Shown here in pieces: positions 1 to 10,647 of a DNA stretch of 64,000 nucleotides. Within the stretch, counting starts at the first letter, position 1; the number at the start of each line of letters is the position of its first letter. This DNA is from Rhizoclosmatium globosum. Taxonomy: Eukaryota > Chytridiomycota > Chytridiomycetes > Chytridiales > Chytriomycetaceae. The translations under genes were made by a program, and so were the position numbers. The stretch is from the NCBI GenBank assembly GCA_002104985.1, contig MCGO01000119.1:57971-121970 (forward strand). The letters are read 5' to 3'. Under the pieces are notes generated by a model. That model worked only from the letters and a program-made list of their open reading frames with translations, did not search any database and was not told the origin of the DNA.

Positions 1-531
1 AACAATTATGGTTGAGATTCAATATACGAAGTTCTTTCAGCTGACCAACTTCATCTGGCAGTGACCCAGTCAGATAGTTGACGGACAGATCAAGAACTTC
101 CAAATTCGCGAGATTAAAGAGTGGTTTTGGGATTACGCCATCCAAGTTATTCTTAGCCAGTACAAGATGTGTCAACGAGGTTGCCAGGAATATACAAGAA
201 GGAATGGCTCTGTCAAACAGCCTCCTGTCTTCTTTCCAAATCAACCGAGTCTCCCTTGCAAACTTGATTCGAGCGTAGGCGCTTTGCCAGCGCAGTGGCC
301 AATGAATCCAGTAGTAATTCAGGTTTCGTATACACTTGAAGTCCTTGTTGGTTGATGCGATCCACTGTGTCGTGAAGAAGGTTGCAAAGCGGGGATCGGT
401 TAGCAGCCTGTGAAAGTGCTGTTGAGATGAAGGATGCCCATGAGTGATGTTGGATGGATCCATGCAAAGATGAGAATGATAAGCTCGAATGGAAGGTTGT
501 GAAGGCGAATGGTTTGGTTTCGGGTTCGCAT
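1..531 (-). CDS. F-box/LRR protein, 5' part (runs off window)
   Basis: Read on the minus strand, the first codons after the ATG at 531 give an F-box-like segment (LPFELIILIFAWIHP, then LHLNST), followed by a stretch resembling residues after the F-box in the neighbouring gene (FFTTQWI) and then plant-type leucine-rich repeats (LVLAKNNLDGVIP, LDLSVNYLTGSLP). F-box/LRR proteins usually act as substrate receptors of SCF ubiquitin ligases; that role is inferred from the family. The F-box and LRR parts lie in different frames: one base is missing around 412-417. An alternative ATG at 463 gives an uninterrupted LRR frame but loses the F-box. The gene starts only about 10 bp after the stop of the paralogous gene upstream. 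The 3' end is outside the window. Confidence 0.6.
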
Positions 532-540
532 TTTCTGGAT

Positions 541-1488
541 CTACTTTATTTTGGAACGATTGAATCCATTCTCTCTCAGCAGCCGCCAGAGCAAGCTTTT
601 ATGTATGACAGACGCAGGTATTTCCCTCCCTTTGAACCGATTGTTCTTGAGGTACAATAGAACCAACGAATTTAGACACGCGATATCTTGTGGTAAACCC
701 CCGCTCAACCGATTATCGTTAAGATATAACTCAACAAGGTACGTGCATCGCGTTATTTCGTTTGGGATTTCGCCAGTCAGTAAATTCGAATTCAGGCGGA
801 GAACCATGATCCGGCGCAGGTTTCCAATAGAAGATGGAATAGGTCCACTCAATTGATTCTTTGCGAGAGAGCAAAGTAACAGTGATTTGAGGGATCCGAG
901 TTCTGGAGGGATAGGACCAGTCAAGTTATTGGCATCAAGACGCAGCCTTCGAAGCAGCTTCCAGTTTTCTACCGAAGATGGAATGTGACCCGAGAAACCA
1001 TTTTCGTTGAGCAAGAGTTCGTTGAGGGAGGAAAGGTGGGTGAATGGCTCGATTGAACCCGTGAGGTTATTTGAAGCGAGCGACAGGGTTCTGAGGGATC
1101 CCGGAAGACAACTGAGTCGAACTGATCCGGCGAATGCGTTTGCGGCAAGGCGGAGTTCGGCGAGCCGTGTGAAAAGTGACAGCGATTCGGGGATCACAAG
1201 AGCGCCGGTGACTGTCGGCGGCTTTGCGTAGGCCAGGCGAGTCGACAACTTTGACGATGCGGCGAGAATGCGCTTGAAGGGCTCGGGTACGCCAAAGTAG
1301 AAGATTAATGGGAGGAACTGGGCCTGGGTGCTGCTCCTTGATGTACTGAAGGAGAACCATTGCGTGATAAAGTACTCGGTTACAAGAAGGTTGTTGAATG
1401 ATTTGCTCAGCCTGCGTAGCTTGAATACTTCAGGAAGGTCAATGTGGCAGAGAATGCGTGTTGCCAGCTCAACTGGAAGTGAATCCAT
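541..1488 (-). CDS. F-box/LRR protein
   Basis: A single uninterrupted frame of 315 codons plus stop. Residues 1-45 fit an F-box (MDSLPVELATRILCHIDLPE, then LRRLSKSFNNLL). From about residue 100 there are successive 24-residue LRRs of the plant-specific type (LxxLxLxxNxLTGxIPxxL), for example LRLDANNLTGPIPPELG and LRLNSNLLTGEIPNEI. There is no signal peptide or membrane segment, so the protein is probably intracellular, unlike plant receptor kinases with the same repeats. It is a tandem paralogue of the gene at 1-531. The 258 bp upstream are shared with the divergent regulator gene starting at 1747. Ubiquitin-ligase substrate recognition is the family role; the target cannot be told. Confidence 0.75.
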   Translation of the reverse strand: MDSLPVELATRILCHIDLPEVFKLRRLSKSFNNLLVTEYFITQWFSFSTSRSSTQAQFLPLIFYFGVPEPFKRILAASSKLSTRLAYAKPPTVTGALVIPESLSLFTRLAELRLAANAFAGSVRLSCLPGSLRTLSLASNNLTGSIEPFTHLSSLNELLLNENGFSGHIPSSVENWKLLRRLRLDANNLTGPIPPELGSLKSLLLCSLAKNQLSGPIPSSIGNLRRIMVLRLNSNLLTGEIPNEITRCTYLVELYLNDNRLSGGLPQDIACLNSLVLLYLKNNRFKGREIPASVIHKSLLWRLLRENGFNRSKIK

Positions 1489-1746
1489 TTAAATCAAATA
1501 AATCATCAGAGTTATGAAAATGTAAGAACATCGAATTACAGTTGCAGTTACCGTACAACTGGATTTATGAGACGGATATATATAGCTCGAACTGTACAGT
1601 CAGTGTCGATGCCGAGGCCACGACATGGATTGAGATTATATTGGAAACCTTAAATAAATAACCTTTTGATACATCTTGTTCTTGTAAAAGGATTCTTTGG
1701 TCAGCTGGTGAGTAAGCAATAAAAATCCATCCAAAGAGATCGAAGG

Positions 1747-3768
1747 ATGCCTCGACGACCCATACCATGCAACAAGTGCCGAGCTACCCGGCGCAAATGC
1801 AACTTAAAACGACCATCTTGTCAACGCTGTGTCGATATTGGACTTGGGGACGAATGCCACTATGAATCTGAGGATCCTGACAGCTCTCAACAACCTGAAC
1901 CTAATCCTCAGCTTCCAACACTCTATTTAAGACAATCGTCATCGATCTTAGACCAGTGTTTAAATGCCATGGACGAAAGCTTAATGAGCTTGGTTGATGA
2001 AGAGATTGGTCCGCCTGCCCGATTTAAGATCCAACCTCTGTCAACAACAACCCCGGTTTTAAGCCACATTCTCAGTGCAATGGACAGTCCGTTTTATGTC
2101 GACGATGATCCGGAACCATGTTCTATTTTGGACGCTGATCTTTATGGGAACTCTGGCGACTGGTTGCTTGTTGGGAATTTCTTGACAACCGATGAACGCA
2201 GCAGGCAGATACTCGTATGTATTGATGGAAAAGCTTTTCTGAGCGGGTTCTTTTCTGAGCCCGCACCTCTCCGGTCAGTATGAGCTATTTAACTCAGTTT
2301 TACAAAATCACCAACACCTGAAACATTTAGTCTCGTACTGTGTACAATAGCAGCTCATTATGCGAGACCACCTTTATCTGACGACACAGTGTTATCGTAC
2401 TATCGTCGAGCACGAAAGGCCGTCATGCGAGTTGCAGACAAACCGTCACTCCGAACTTGTCAGGCATTATTCTATATCTATTACTTTACAATGTGGAAAG
2501 GCCAGCCCGTTTTGGGGCGGCCTTTTCTTCGACTCGGAATGGAAATGATTCTCTCGCTTCAGCTTGATGTGGATCCAGATGATTCTCCGTGGTTGAATGT
2601 TCTTCAGCTTAGTGACGCGGAGAAGGAGGAACGTCGACGAATTGTTTACAGCTATTTCTATGCGTACAAGACTGAGCAAAGCATTGCAGGAGATACTTAC
2701 GGAATCCCCATTTCAGTCGATAAATTGAATCAATTGAGTGAGATCACAGAGCCATACCCTGCATTCACAAGTTTTTCTTTCTTTGGCTCCGTTTGTGAAG
2801 TATATCGCTTGATCTGTGATATCAAGAAACACCACTCGACAGCTCCAGAATCTATTGAAACAATCATGACTTCAGACACAAGTGTTGAACTTCAGCGCCA
2901 GCTAAATAATGTATATACCTCAATCGAATCAAAATATTTATTAGCCATGGAGAATCCGTGCCATGTTTCGTCATCAGACTATGACCGTTTTATTATTCAG
3001 TTGACAGCTATCCCCCCTATGGAAATACCATACATAACCGCTATGAACTTAAACATCTGGGCATCTAAATCCCTCTTAAATCGCCCAAAATTATATCTAT
3101 CAAGTCTAAAATCAAACTGCCCATGCTGCCTAAGTCCCGACGCCGTCAATACAATCATCACCGCCATAAACACATCTCTCGAATCTGCCCACGCCATCTC
3201 AAGCATCCTCGCTTTCCTTCTCGACGTGACTGAAGGGCCTGAAAAGGACAGAATCCCATCAACACTGAAAAAGTATTTCATTCCACAGACTATGCTCGCG
3301 TACTCGTTGTTTGAAGCTGTACTTGTGTTTTGGTTCGTTGAGTGTCGGATGGAAACCATGTGGAGAGTCACTGTTACACATCCATTGGGGAGTGATGATA
3401 ACGTGATGAAGCGGATCAAGCAGATGGTTGAATGTGTCGGCAGAATCCAGGCTCCCAATTCTGGAATGATGTCTCCGATATTAGTCTGCATGAAAGTGAT
3501 GGTTCAAGAAATGGAGACGCGTGAGGAGGGGAAGACTCCGAGAGCAGATGGTGATTCTGGATTGGATGACGTTGTGCTGCAAATGCGTGTGATGTCTATT
3601 GACGGGAATCTATCCGAAACTGATAGCTTTGAAGCCATTGGACAAGAACCGTGGGCATTCTTGGGGCTTCTTGGCATGGAACTTGCAAATGGAGTTGGAT
3701 GGCCTGGGATAAATGAGTTGACTTGGAAAGCTTTTTGGAAGTTATATGGCAAAGAACGAGTGAGTTGA
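1747..3768 (+). CDS. Zn2Cys6 transcription factor (TF1)
   Basis: Two exons, 1747-2273 and 2331-3768, joined by a 57-nt intron (GTCAGT...TTTAG) in phase 2, give 654 aa with no frame break. The N-terminus carries a fungal binuclear zinc cluster with cysteines at 8, 11, 18, 25, 28 and 37 (CX2CX6CX6CX2CX8C). The rest is a helical middle region of the kind found in fungal Zn2Cys6 regulators. Family role: sequence-specific DNA binding in the nucleus; no target can be inferred. It is the intact member of a three-gene tandem family. Blocks shared with the next two genes include YYRRARKAV, EKEERRR, SLFEA and a C-terminal LGLLG-containing motif. The splice position after the codon preceding LVLC is conserved in all three. 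Confidence 0.85.
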
Positions 3769-4079
3769 TACATAAAAAGTTGCAGTTGTTCCATTTAGAT
3801 GAAAGTTCGCGATTTATGCGCCGTTCGATAGATGCCTTTGTGGCAGTATGAAATTTTCACATTCAGTGATATGATGTGGCTGTGTCAATGTCGGCAATGA
3901 ATGTTCGGATCATTCATATTCGGCAAACCAGGCCGAAAGCACCGCTTTTGAATGAAGTCTATTTAGCCATATTTTGGATAGAGAAAGCAGGCAAATAGAG
4001 GATACTTCGTTTTATTGCGGGGAACAGTTTCTGATAGATCCTTTTTCAGGGTTTCGCCATTAATTAGCACCGATAATTT
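3769..4079 (+). other. Intergenic region between TF1 and TF2
   Basis: This 311-bp gap lies between two tandem regulator genes. No reading frame with recognisable homology, no RNA gene and no repeat was seen. It presumably holds the TF1 3' end and the TF2 promoter. Confidence 0.5.
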
Positions 4080-5957
4080 ATGTCATCAGTATCACGACCA
4101 TCACAAAGGACATCCTGCAGTAGCTGTCAGAAGTCAAAGCGAGGATGCCGCCTTCTTCCGGGAACCCTCGTGTGTGGTCAATGTGAGAAACGGGGATTGG
4201 CAGAGTCTTGTGACATACTACTTTACCCCTCACACTACCCGCGAAGCTGTAACCGGTGCTCCAAACATCACAAGAAGTGCGTAAAAAACGCATTTGGGTG
4301 TGAGAGCTGTTCCGATGCCGGCCTGGAATGCTCCGTGTCCCCAATAAGTTCCGGTTCTGGTTCTGACTTTGTTCCGCGGCACGATCGAATCGACCAGATC
4401 ATAACTGCTATGGAGAAACCGCTCTTGGATGAGTATAATACCGAGGACTGGGACATTCAGGATCCCGATCTCATGCCTACTTATGAGGACTACTATCACG
4501 TTCAAGCCTTCTTCTCATCCAACACGGTTGTGATAATGACGGCTTTCAACGTGAAAGGTTTTTTAGATACATTCTTTATTCAACCTCCGCCTTTCAGGTG
4601 AATTGGTGGTTGGGTGGTGATTTAAGCTCCAAACGATGACTGATATGACATTAACAAACCCCACAGGCTTGTAGTCTGTGCCATCGCCGCTTATTACGCC
4701 GGTCCCGCCATTTCGGAAGAAACTTCTCTGTGGTTTTTCAAACGTGCTCGGAAAGCCGTGATTCTCGCTGGCGAACGACCGTCCTTCTCCTCTGCACAAG
4801 CTTACTACTGGATTTATGTGAATGCCAAAATAATGAAAAAGACAGAACTTGGTCTGCCTTTCTTGAGAATGGCGGTGGATATGGTCAACGCTTTACAAAT
4901 GGATATTGATCCTGATGATTTGGCTTTTCCTCTTGGATTCAACTTATCGGAAACAGAGAAAGAGGAACGGAGACGATTCGTTTGGGCATTGTCTCTTTAG
5001 TCGACTGTAAGTGTAAGCGTTCAAGCGGGATGACGTTTTAATATTCTTGTAGTGGAAATGAGCTTATCTTTGAAGAGTGGTCTGCCAGAACTCTCGCTCA
5101 AACACATCAAGCCACTCAGACCGATTCCCGGACTCTTACACACATATCGAAGCTATGAACCATGTATTCAAACCAAACATTTCCTCGTGGCCGTCAAGAA
5201 GCACTATTCCAATATTCCTCACTCAATCCAAGACATCTTTCACTCAAACTCTTTCAAAACACTCCACTCAAATATCCCTTTACATAATCTCATTAATATT
5301 GAACCTCAAATGTTCCAATCGTATGACGCAGTCACAATGCGATATTTGGTGTGGATGCAATTTGACCTCTTGGCATCTATATCTATGCTTTATCGTTCCA
5401 GATTATATCTATCAGCTTTGGACGCATTCGGTCCAGCCTGGCTAGACCTGTTCACCCGCAATATGATTCAAACTGCCATTTTATCATGTCACGATTCAGC
5501 TCTGAAAATGTCATACTTGGTGAGAATTCTTCTCCAATTAGATCAAAAGGAGCGCGCCCGGATATTGACATATACTTCTTTGTGGTATCCTGTGTTTGAA
5601 GCTGCTATAGTAGCTTGGTTCCTAGTATGTCGGATGAAAGAAAGCTGGCGGCAGACCGTGAAATTGAATGTTTTAGAACTCAAAGACGCAATGGCTATTT
5701 TCCGAATATTCGTGCGCCAAACTATGAAAGAGGAGGCGGCTGGAGGACCTATTCTGACCGTAATGGAAGCAATGGCGATTGAACTTGGAGTCTCAAGTTA
5801 TCAGGATACAATCGATGTAAGCGTTCAAGAATACTCGAGTAATGAGACTGAGCCGTTAGCATATTTGGGCCTTCTTGGTTTGGATGTTGGCAACGTTCCA
5901 TGGACTGGAATGCAGGGTGAACGTTGGGGACATTTCTGGAAAGAGAACGGAATGTAA
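4080..5957 (+). CDS. Zn2Cys6 transcription factor with two zinc clusters (TF2)
   Basis: Exons 4080-4597, 4667-5006 and 5053-5957, about 587 aa. The N-terminus has two complete binuclear zinc clusters in tandem. The first has cysteines at 13, 16, 23, 32, 35 and 44; the second has CX2CX6CX6CX2CX6C at 57, 60, 67, 74, 77 and 84. Most family members have one. The second cluster's spacing matches the stand-alone mini zinc-cluster proteins near 55.5-56.6 kb, while TF1 and TF3 end in CX8C. The C-terminal region aligns with TF1 (RARKAV, EKEERRR, YLGLLGLD). Exon 2 has an in-frame TAG at 4998-5000 that disappears if one base is restored just upstream. That restoration also gives the same length as TF3 and the correct phase for exon 3, so a one-base deletion is likely. 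Confidence 0.8.
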
Positions 5958-6011
5958 AGTCAAATGTTATATTAGTAAAATAGATTGAAAAACATCTTGC
6001 AAAAGCCCCAA

Positions 6012-8007
6012 ATGGGTTTGGCGGGCAAGTTCATCCGACCCGTACCATGCCTCCGATGCCGCCACATTGACGAAAGTGCAGCTTAGCAAGGCCCTCCTGC
6101 GAAAGATGCGTCTCCTCAGGCTTCGGCGATGAATGCCGATATCCAGACCAACTGGAACCTTCTCCACCCGTTTCACCTAACGCACATCCAGAGCCATTAC
6201 ACGATATCCGCAACTGTACCCTCGACTACTTTGTGACAGCACTGGATGTCTCAGCAGAAGAGCTGTGTCTTACTGGAATTGCTGAGTCACCTTACTCCCA
6301 AGCTATCAGCATCACTACGCCACTTGAACTTATCTCTAATGTGATCGAAACACCGCTTGAGGACTTGGAGCAGAACGACTGGACTTGGAGGATCCGGATC
6401 TCCATTGCACTATGCAGGATTATTGCCTCGTGATGGAATTCATGACTGCGGATTTGAGGGCTACTGTGTTGAATCTGTGTGATGGGCAGCAGATATTGTC
6501 TTGTTTCTTTCAGCAGCCGGCTCCGATACGGTACCTGTGCTCGCCTTGTTAAGAATGACAATTCTGAACCATATTGACAGGCTCATTCTATGTGCTATTG
6601 CCGCCAATTATTCGTATCCTCCGTTACCTCAACATATAATTTTATCATATTATCAGCGAGCAAGGAAAGCTGTTCTTCGATATGGACACAAAGCTTCAGT
6701 CCGGAATATTCAAGCTCATTTGTACATTTTCTATTTTACTATGTGTGAGTAATCGCTTTAATGCGCATATACTTCCATCTGACTTAGTTCACAAAAATAG
6801 GGAAAGGACAGCCCATCATTGGACTCCCATTCTTACAATATGCCTTCTCTCTTTCAGTCCAACTCAATCTTCACATTGACCCCGACCATATACCTAGTCT
6901 CTATAATCTCTCAGTAGTCGAAAAAGAAGAGCGCCGGCGTCTATTCTGGCAGATTCTGCACACAACACGTTGGGTCCAAAGCCTAACACCTCACTTTCAT
7001 CACCAAATATTGGAACCTTCTACACACCAACTCAAATATACAAACGCCGTCCCTGGCCACTTTATCGAATTTGGTTTCGCCCCTTATTCCCTCTCACTTT
7101 ACAACCTCATTATATCCATAAAACACCACTGCACCAACCCTCCTCCAACCCTCTCCCCACTCCTCTCTCCAACCCCAACCCCCCTCGAAACAACCCTCCA
7201 AGAAATTCACACAGCAATCCCCCAAAAGTACCTCTTCATCCCACCTCCCCTTTCACCCTGACAACCTTGACACCACACTCTTCTCGAAAAACTCTCCACC
7301 ATAGAGAAATACGAAATCTCCCACCTCCTAAAAATAACATTCAACAAACACGCCTCAACCTGCCTCATAAACCGTCCCATCATGTACCTAACCCTCCTCC
7401 CCACCTGCTGCCCCTGCCACACCCCTCCCGAAACCCTCACAAAGATCACAAGGGCGATAACAGCGTGCATAGAAAGCGCGTGTCATATCTCTACTTTACT
7501 AGGGTTTCTGGTGGATGTTACGGAAGGCGCGGGGAAGGGCAGTGTGCCGGAGGATAGGCGGCGGCATTATACGCTTCACTCGCTTACGGCGTTTTCGCTG
7601 TTTGAGGCGGCGGTTTGTTTGTGGTTTGTGAAGTGTCGGATGCCGGATATGTGGTGGAGTGTTGTTCCGGATGTGAGGGAGGGGTTGTGGAGAGGGTTAA
7701 AGGGTTGGTTTTTGGGATACGGCGGTTGAGTTATGGAGAGCGGGGGATGATGGATCCGGTTTTGGAGTGTGTTGAGGCTGGGATTAGGGAGATGGAAGGG
7801 GTAAAGGGGAGGGATGGGGCTGCGGATTTGGTTTTGGGGATGAAGGTTGCATCGATTGGGGGTGGTGCTAGGAATGAAGTTGAGCCGTGGTCTTTCATGG
7901 GGCTTCTGGGGTTAGATATTGGCGGTGGAGTTCGGTGGGGCGGACAGAGTGAAGATGAGTGGAGGGAGTTTTGGATAAAGAACGGACTTGGGAATAAATC
8001 GCATTAG
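6012..8007 (+). CDS. Zn2Cys6 transcription factor, disrupted (TF3)
   Basis: Third tandem paralogue of TF1/TF2. After the ATG at 6012 the zinc cluster CLRC...CSLARPSC...C is recognisable, but one base is missing near 6090. Further frame breaks lie near 6382 (before LEDPDL) and near 7690 in a G-rich run, and two in-frame TGA codons occur at 7259 and shortly after. Introns 6531-6580 and the one starting after YFTM are at or near the positions used in TF1 and TF2, and the tail ends with the family motif MGLLGLD. At least four defects in 2 kb make this the most damaged regulator. It may be a pseudogene, but similar single-base losses affect housekeeping genes here, so sequence error cannot be excluded. 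Confidence 0.65.
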
Positions 8008-8020
8008 TGTGAGTGCGAAT

Positions 8021-9244
8021 TTATTCAGTATCGCTGTCAGTGTCACTATTACTGTCATCCGAATCCGAATCCCTCCGCCGCCTCTTTTTGAGCTACTCTT
8101 CTTTTTCTCCTTCTTCTCCTTCTTTCGCTTCTTCTTTTCTTTGCTGCTCTTTTTCTCCTTTTTTCGCTTCCTTGACGAGGAGGAAGAATCAGGCGGTGGA
8201 GCAACTGTATCTTCAACGTCATCAAAGACGAAACCATATTCCTCAGGTTTTTGAGTGATTGCTTCTGTGGAAGATCAAAGACGAAGTTGAGTAGTTTCTT
8301 TGTACGGCTGAAAGTGCGTGCGGTGGAGGAGGAGGATTCTTAGGGGGATGTGGCTCGACAGTCCCATCAGAATACATGAGCTCTTAGTCAAAAGTATTTT
8401 TCCTCTCCGATCTGGTGTTTCGTCGAGTGGCTGTCGAATTTAGTAATTAGTGACAGAGTTCAAGAAGGACGTTCAGAGAATACAAGACAATGACAGATCA
8501 ACTCCAGTTAAAACATCTCGGGCACTCACCATCAAAAAGTTACCCGTCTCCGCACTCTCTTTTCATCATCCAACTCCTTCTTCCTCACAATACATTTCTG
8601 CAAATACCGATGCGCGTTTTGATGCGTAGGTTCAATCACAAGCGCCTTTTTATGATCTGCAATAGCTTTCTCAAAAAAGCCTTGGTTCGCGTACCTGTAA
8701 ATGATTTACTTCAAGGAATATCCCTAAAAGTAACTTACGATGCACCGCGCGCAACCAAAGCATCGACGCATTCCGGATCTATTTCAAGTGCTTTCGTGTA
8801 TTTTGCTATTGCGTCAGTGTGGAGTTTGTCTTGGGACAGAGCGATTCCTTCGATAACCCTTAGTACTCCCCATTAGTCCCTTGCATCAACCACACATATG
8901 AAGGTATTGAACGCATACATCTTTCTCGCCCAGGTCTTGTTTTGCCGCTTTGACAGGGACTTGTATGTTTCTGGTTCCTCTGATCCGATCAACCTATCGT
9001 AAACTGCATTAGCTGTACCTTCCACCAAACAAATCTAAGTACAATCTTTACCCAATCAAACTCGGACGCACAGGGAAGCCTCCAAGTCAACCGCACTTTC
9101 CTTCGCCCATTCATCCAACATACAAAGGTTCCCAAATCCACGTACGGACACCACGGACACCCTTAGGTTACCCTTCACTGGTTTCGATGAAGGAGGAAGC
9201 CGTGTCCTTGTCTGAGAAATCCAAGTCTGAATCCTGTCCTCCAT
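8021..9244 (-). CDS. TPR protein, TTC14-like
   Basis: Multi-exon gene. The N-terminus (ATG at 9244, MEDRIQTW) leads into an S1-like segment (VSVVSVRGFGNL). Next comes a conserved linker (KRQNKTWARK), then two tetratricopeptide repeats (AIAKYTKALEIDPECVDALV; FEKAIADHKKALVIEPTHQN), then a lysine/serine-rich tail ending in an acidic SDSD-type repeat. This order matches TTC14: an S1 RNA-binding fold, TPRs and a basic low-complexity C-terminus. TTC14 function is poorly known; an RNA-related role is inferred. Introns are visible after MVIEG and after RGAS. Single-base losses are needed near 9062 and near 8085. The gene is convergent with TF3 (13-bp gap) and divergent from the GDPD gene, whose ATG is only about 45 bp away. 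Confidence 0.65.
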
Positions 9245-9288
9245 TTCTAGTTCTACTTTTTCTACTCGTTTCAAAAACAACAAAACAA

Positions 9289-10520
9289 ATGCTCCACCGC
9301 TTCTTTCCCTGGATCAAACAACCAGCCGCAATTGCCCCGAAACTAGGATTTACATGTGGATTGATGAGTCATCGGGGCGGGTCGCTTGAGTCGATTGAGA
9401 ACACGTTGACTGGATTTAGGAAGAGTGCGAAATTGGATGTGGATTTGTTGGAGGTTTGGCAGTAGCTTTTAAAGTGGGGTTTTTGGTGCTAATAGCTTGG
9501 GTTAGATGGATATTTACATGACGAAAGATGGGCAGTGTGTTGTGTTCCATGATTCAGATCTGGGGAGACTGTGTGGATTGCCTGGGAAGAAGATTAGCGA
9601 CTTTGAGTACAAGGATCTTCCTCTTTGCTGGTACCTTCTGCTCTGAGGAGTATCGAGTCTGAATTGAATAGTGATGCGGATGCTCGAAGGATCCCTCTGT
9701 TTGAACAAGTATTGAAGGAGTTTCCCACGTTGAGTGTCCTGGTCGCTATTAACACAGCAAAACTAACTCCATGTATTCAATAGATATCCTATGCAAGTGG
9801 ATGTGAAGGAAGGATCAGAAGAAATGGTGGTGAGTTCTGACTCTCAGATTCTCTTCTTATCCAACAACGACAATTATTTATCATGAAACCAGATTAAAGT
9901 TGGAAACCTCATCAAATCATACAAAAAGGAATCAACAACAGTTTGGGGCTCATTCCGACACCCTCAAAACCAACACTGACAAAACACCACCCATCAATTC
10001 CACTCTTCTTCTCTTTCCCACGCGCAGCACTGTCATATACACTATCATACTTGGGTGTACCACATTGGATGCGATACCGGGAATCCGCATTGATTGTCCC
10101 AGACCATCCATGGCTTTTGAAGCGATGGTGGTTTGAGGATTTGAATCGAATGGGGATTAATGTGATTGTGTGGGGGGAGGGAGGGATGGTGGTGGACCTG
10201 GTGGTGGTGTGAATACTGTTGAGAAGTTTGAGAGAATCCGGTGAGTTTCCCATTGAGTGGCCTCATGAAACTGGAGTGCGAAGACTTCATATTGGAGCGA
10301 GTCGCACTCCTAATTATGTCTATCGACTTTCGACTGATCCTCTTGATCACAATAGGCAAAGCGGTGCAAACGGGATTTGCACAGATCGACCGACTCTACT
10401 CAAGGTAATTTTTCTAAATGGAAGAAGTATTAGGTTTTAATTTGTTGCATCATGTAGGAATGGCTGAAGGACAATCCATTAGACAAAGTGGATAGATTCG
10501 TGACAAAGCGAAACAATTAA
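9289..10520 (+). CDS. Glycerophosphodiester phosphodiesterase, copy 1 (degraded)
   Basis: GDPD enzymes hydrolyse glycerophosphodiesters to sn-glycerol-3-phosphate and an alcohol on a TIM barrel. Visible here are the catalytic HRGG...ENT motif in exon 1 (9289-9453), then TKDGQCVVFHD in exon 2 (from 9506), the VDVKEGSEEM segment, HWMRYRESAL, and the C-terminal GICTDRP motif, with the stop at 10518-10520. The reading frame is broken near 9625, 9965 and in the G-rich stretch near 10175, and the exon 2/exon 3 junction is one base out of phase. It shares 68 identical bases with copy 3 (see findings). It may be a decaying paralogue, though the breaks look like the single-base deletions seen elsewhere in the window. 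Confidence 0.75.
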
Positions 10521-10647
10521 AAGAGACCTCATATTCCCTCATAATCTTTCTATATTGTGTTTGGTAAGAAGCGGATAAATAGGCGGATGATTTGAAAAGG
10601 AGAGATCCTGTGGCCAATTTACAATTTCTGTGTAAACGAGCTTTCCC

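Noticed and set aside
6970..7557. Pro/His/Asn-rich 195-codon frame
   Set aside because: It is an out-of-frame reading of TF3, whose true frame shows conserved family motifs (EKYEISHLLKI, RPIMYLTLL).
8055..8254. Phe/Ser-rich plus-strand frames
   Set aside because: They are the antisense of the Lys/Arg-rich tail of the TTC14-like gene.
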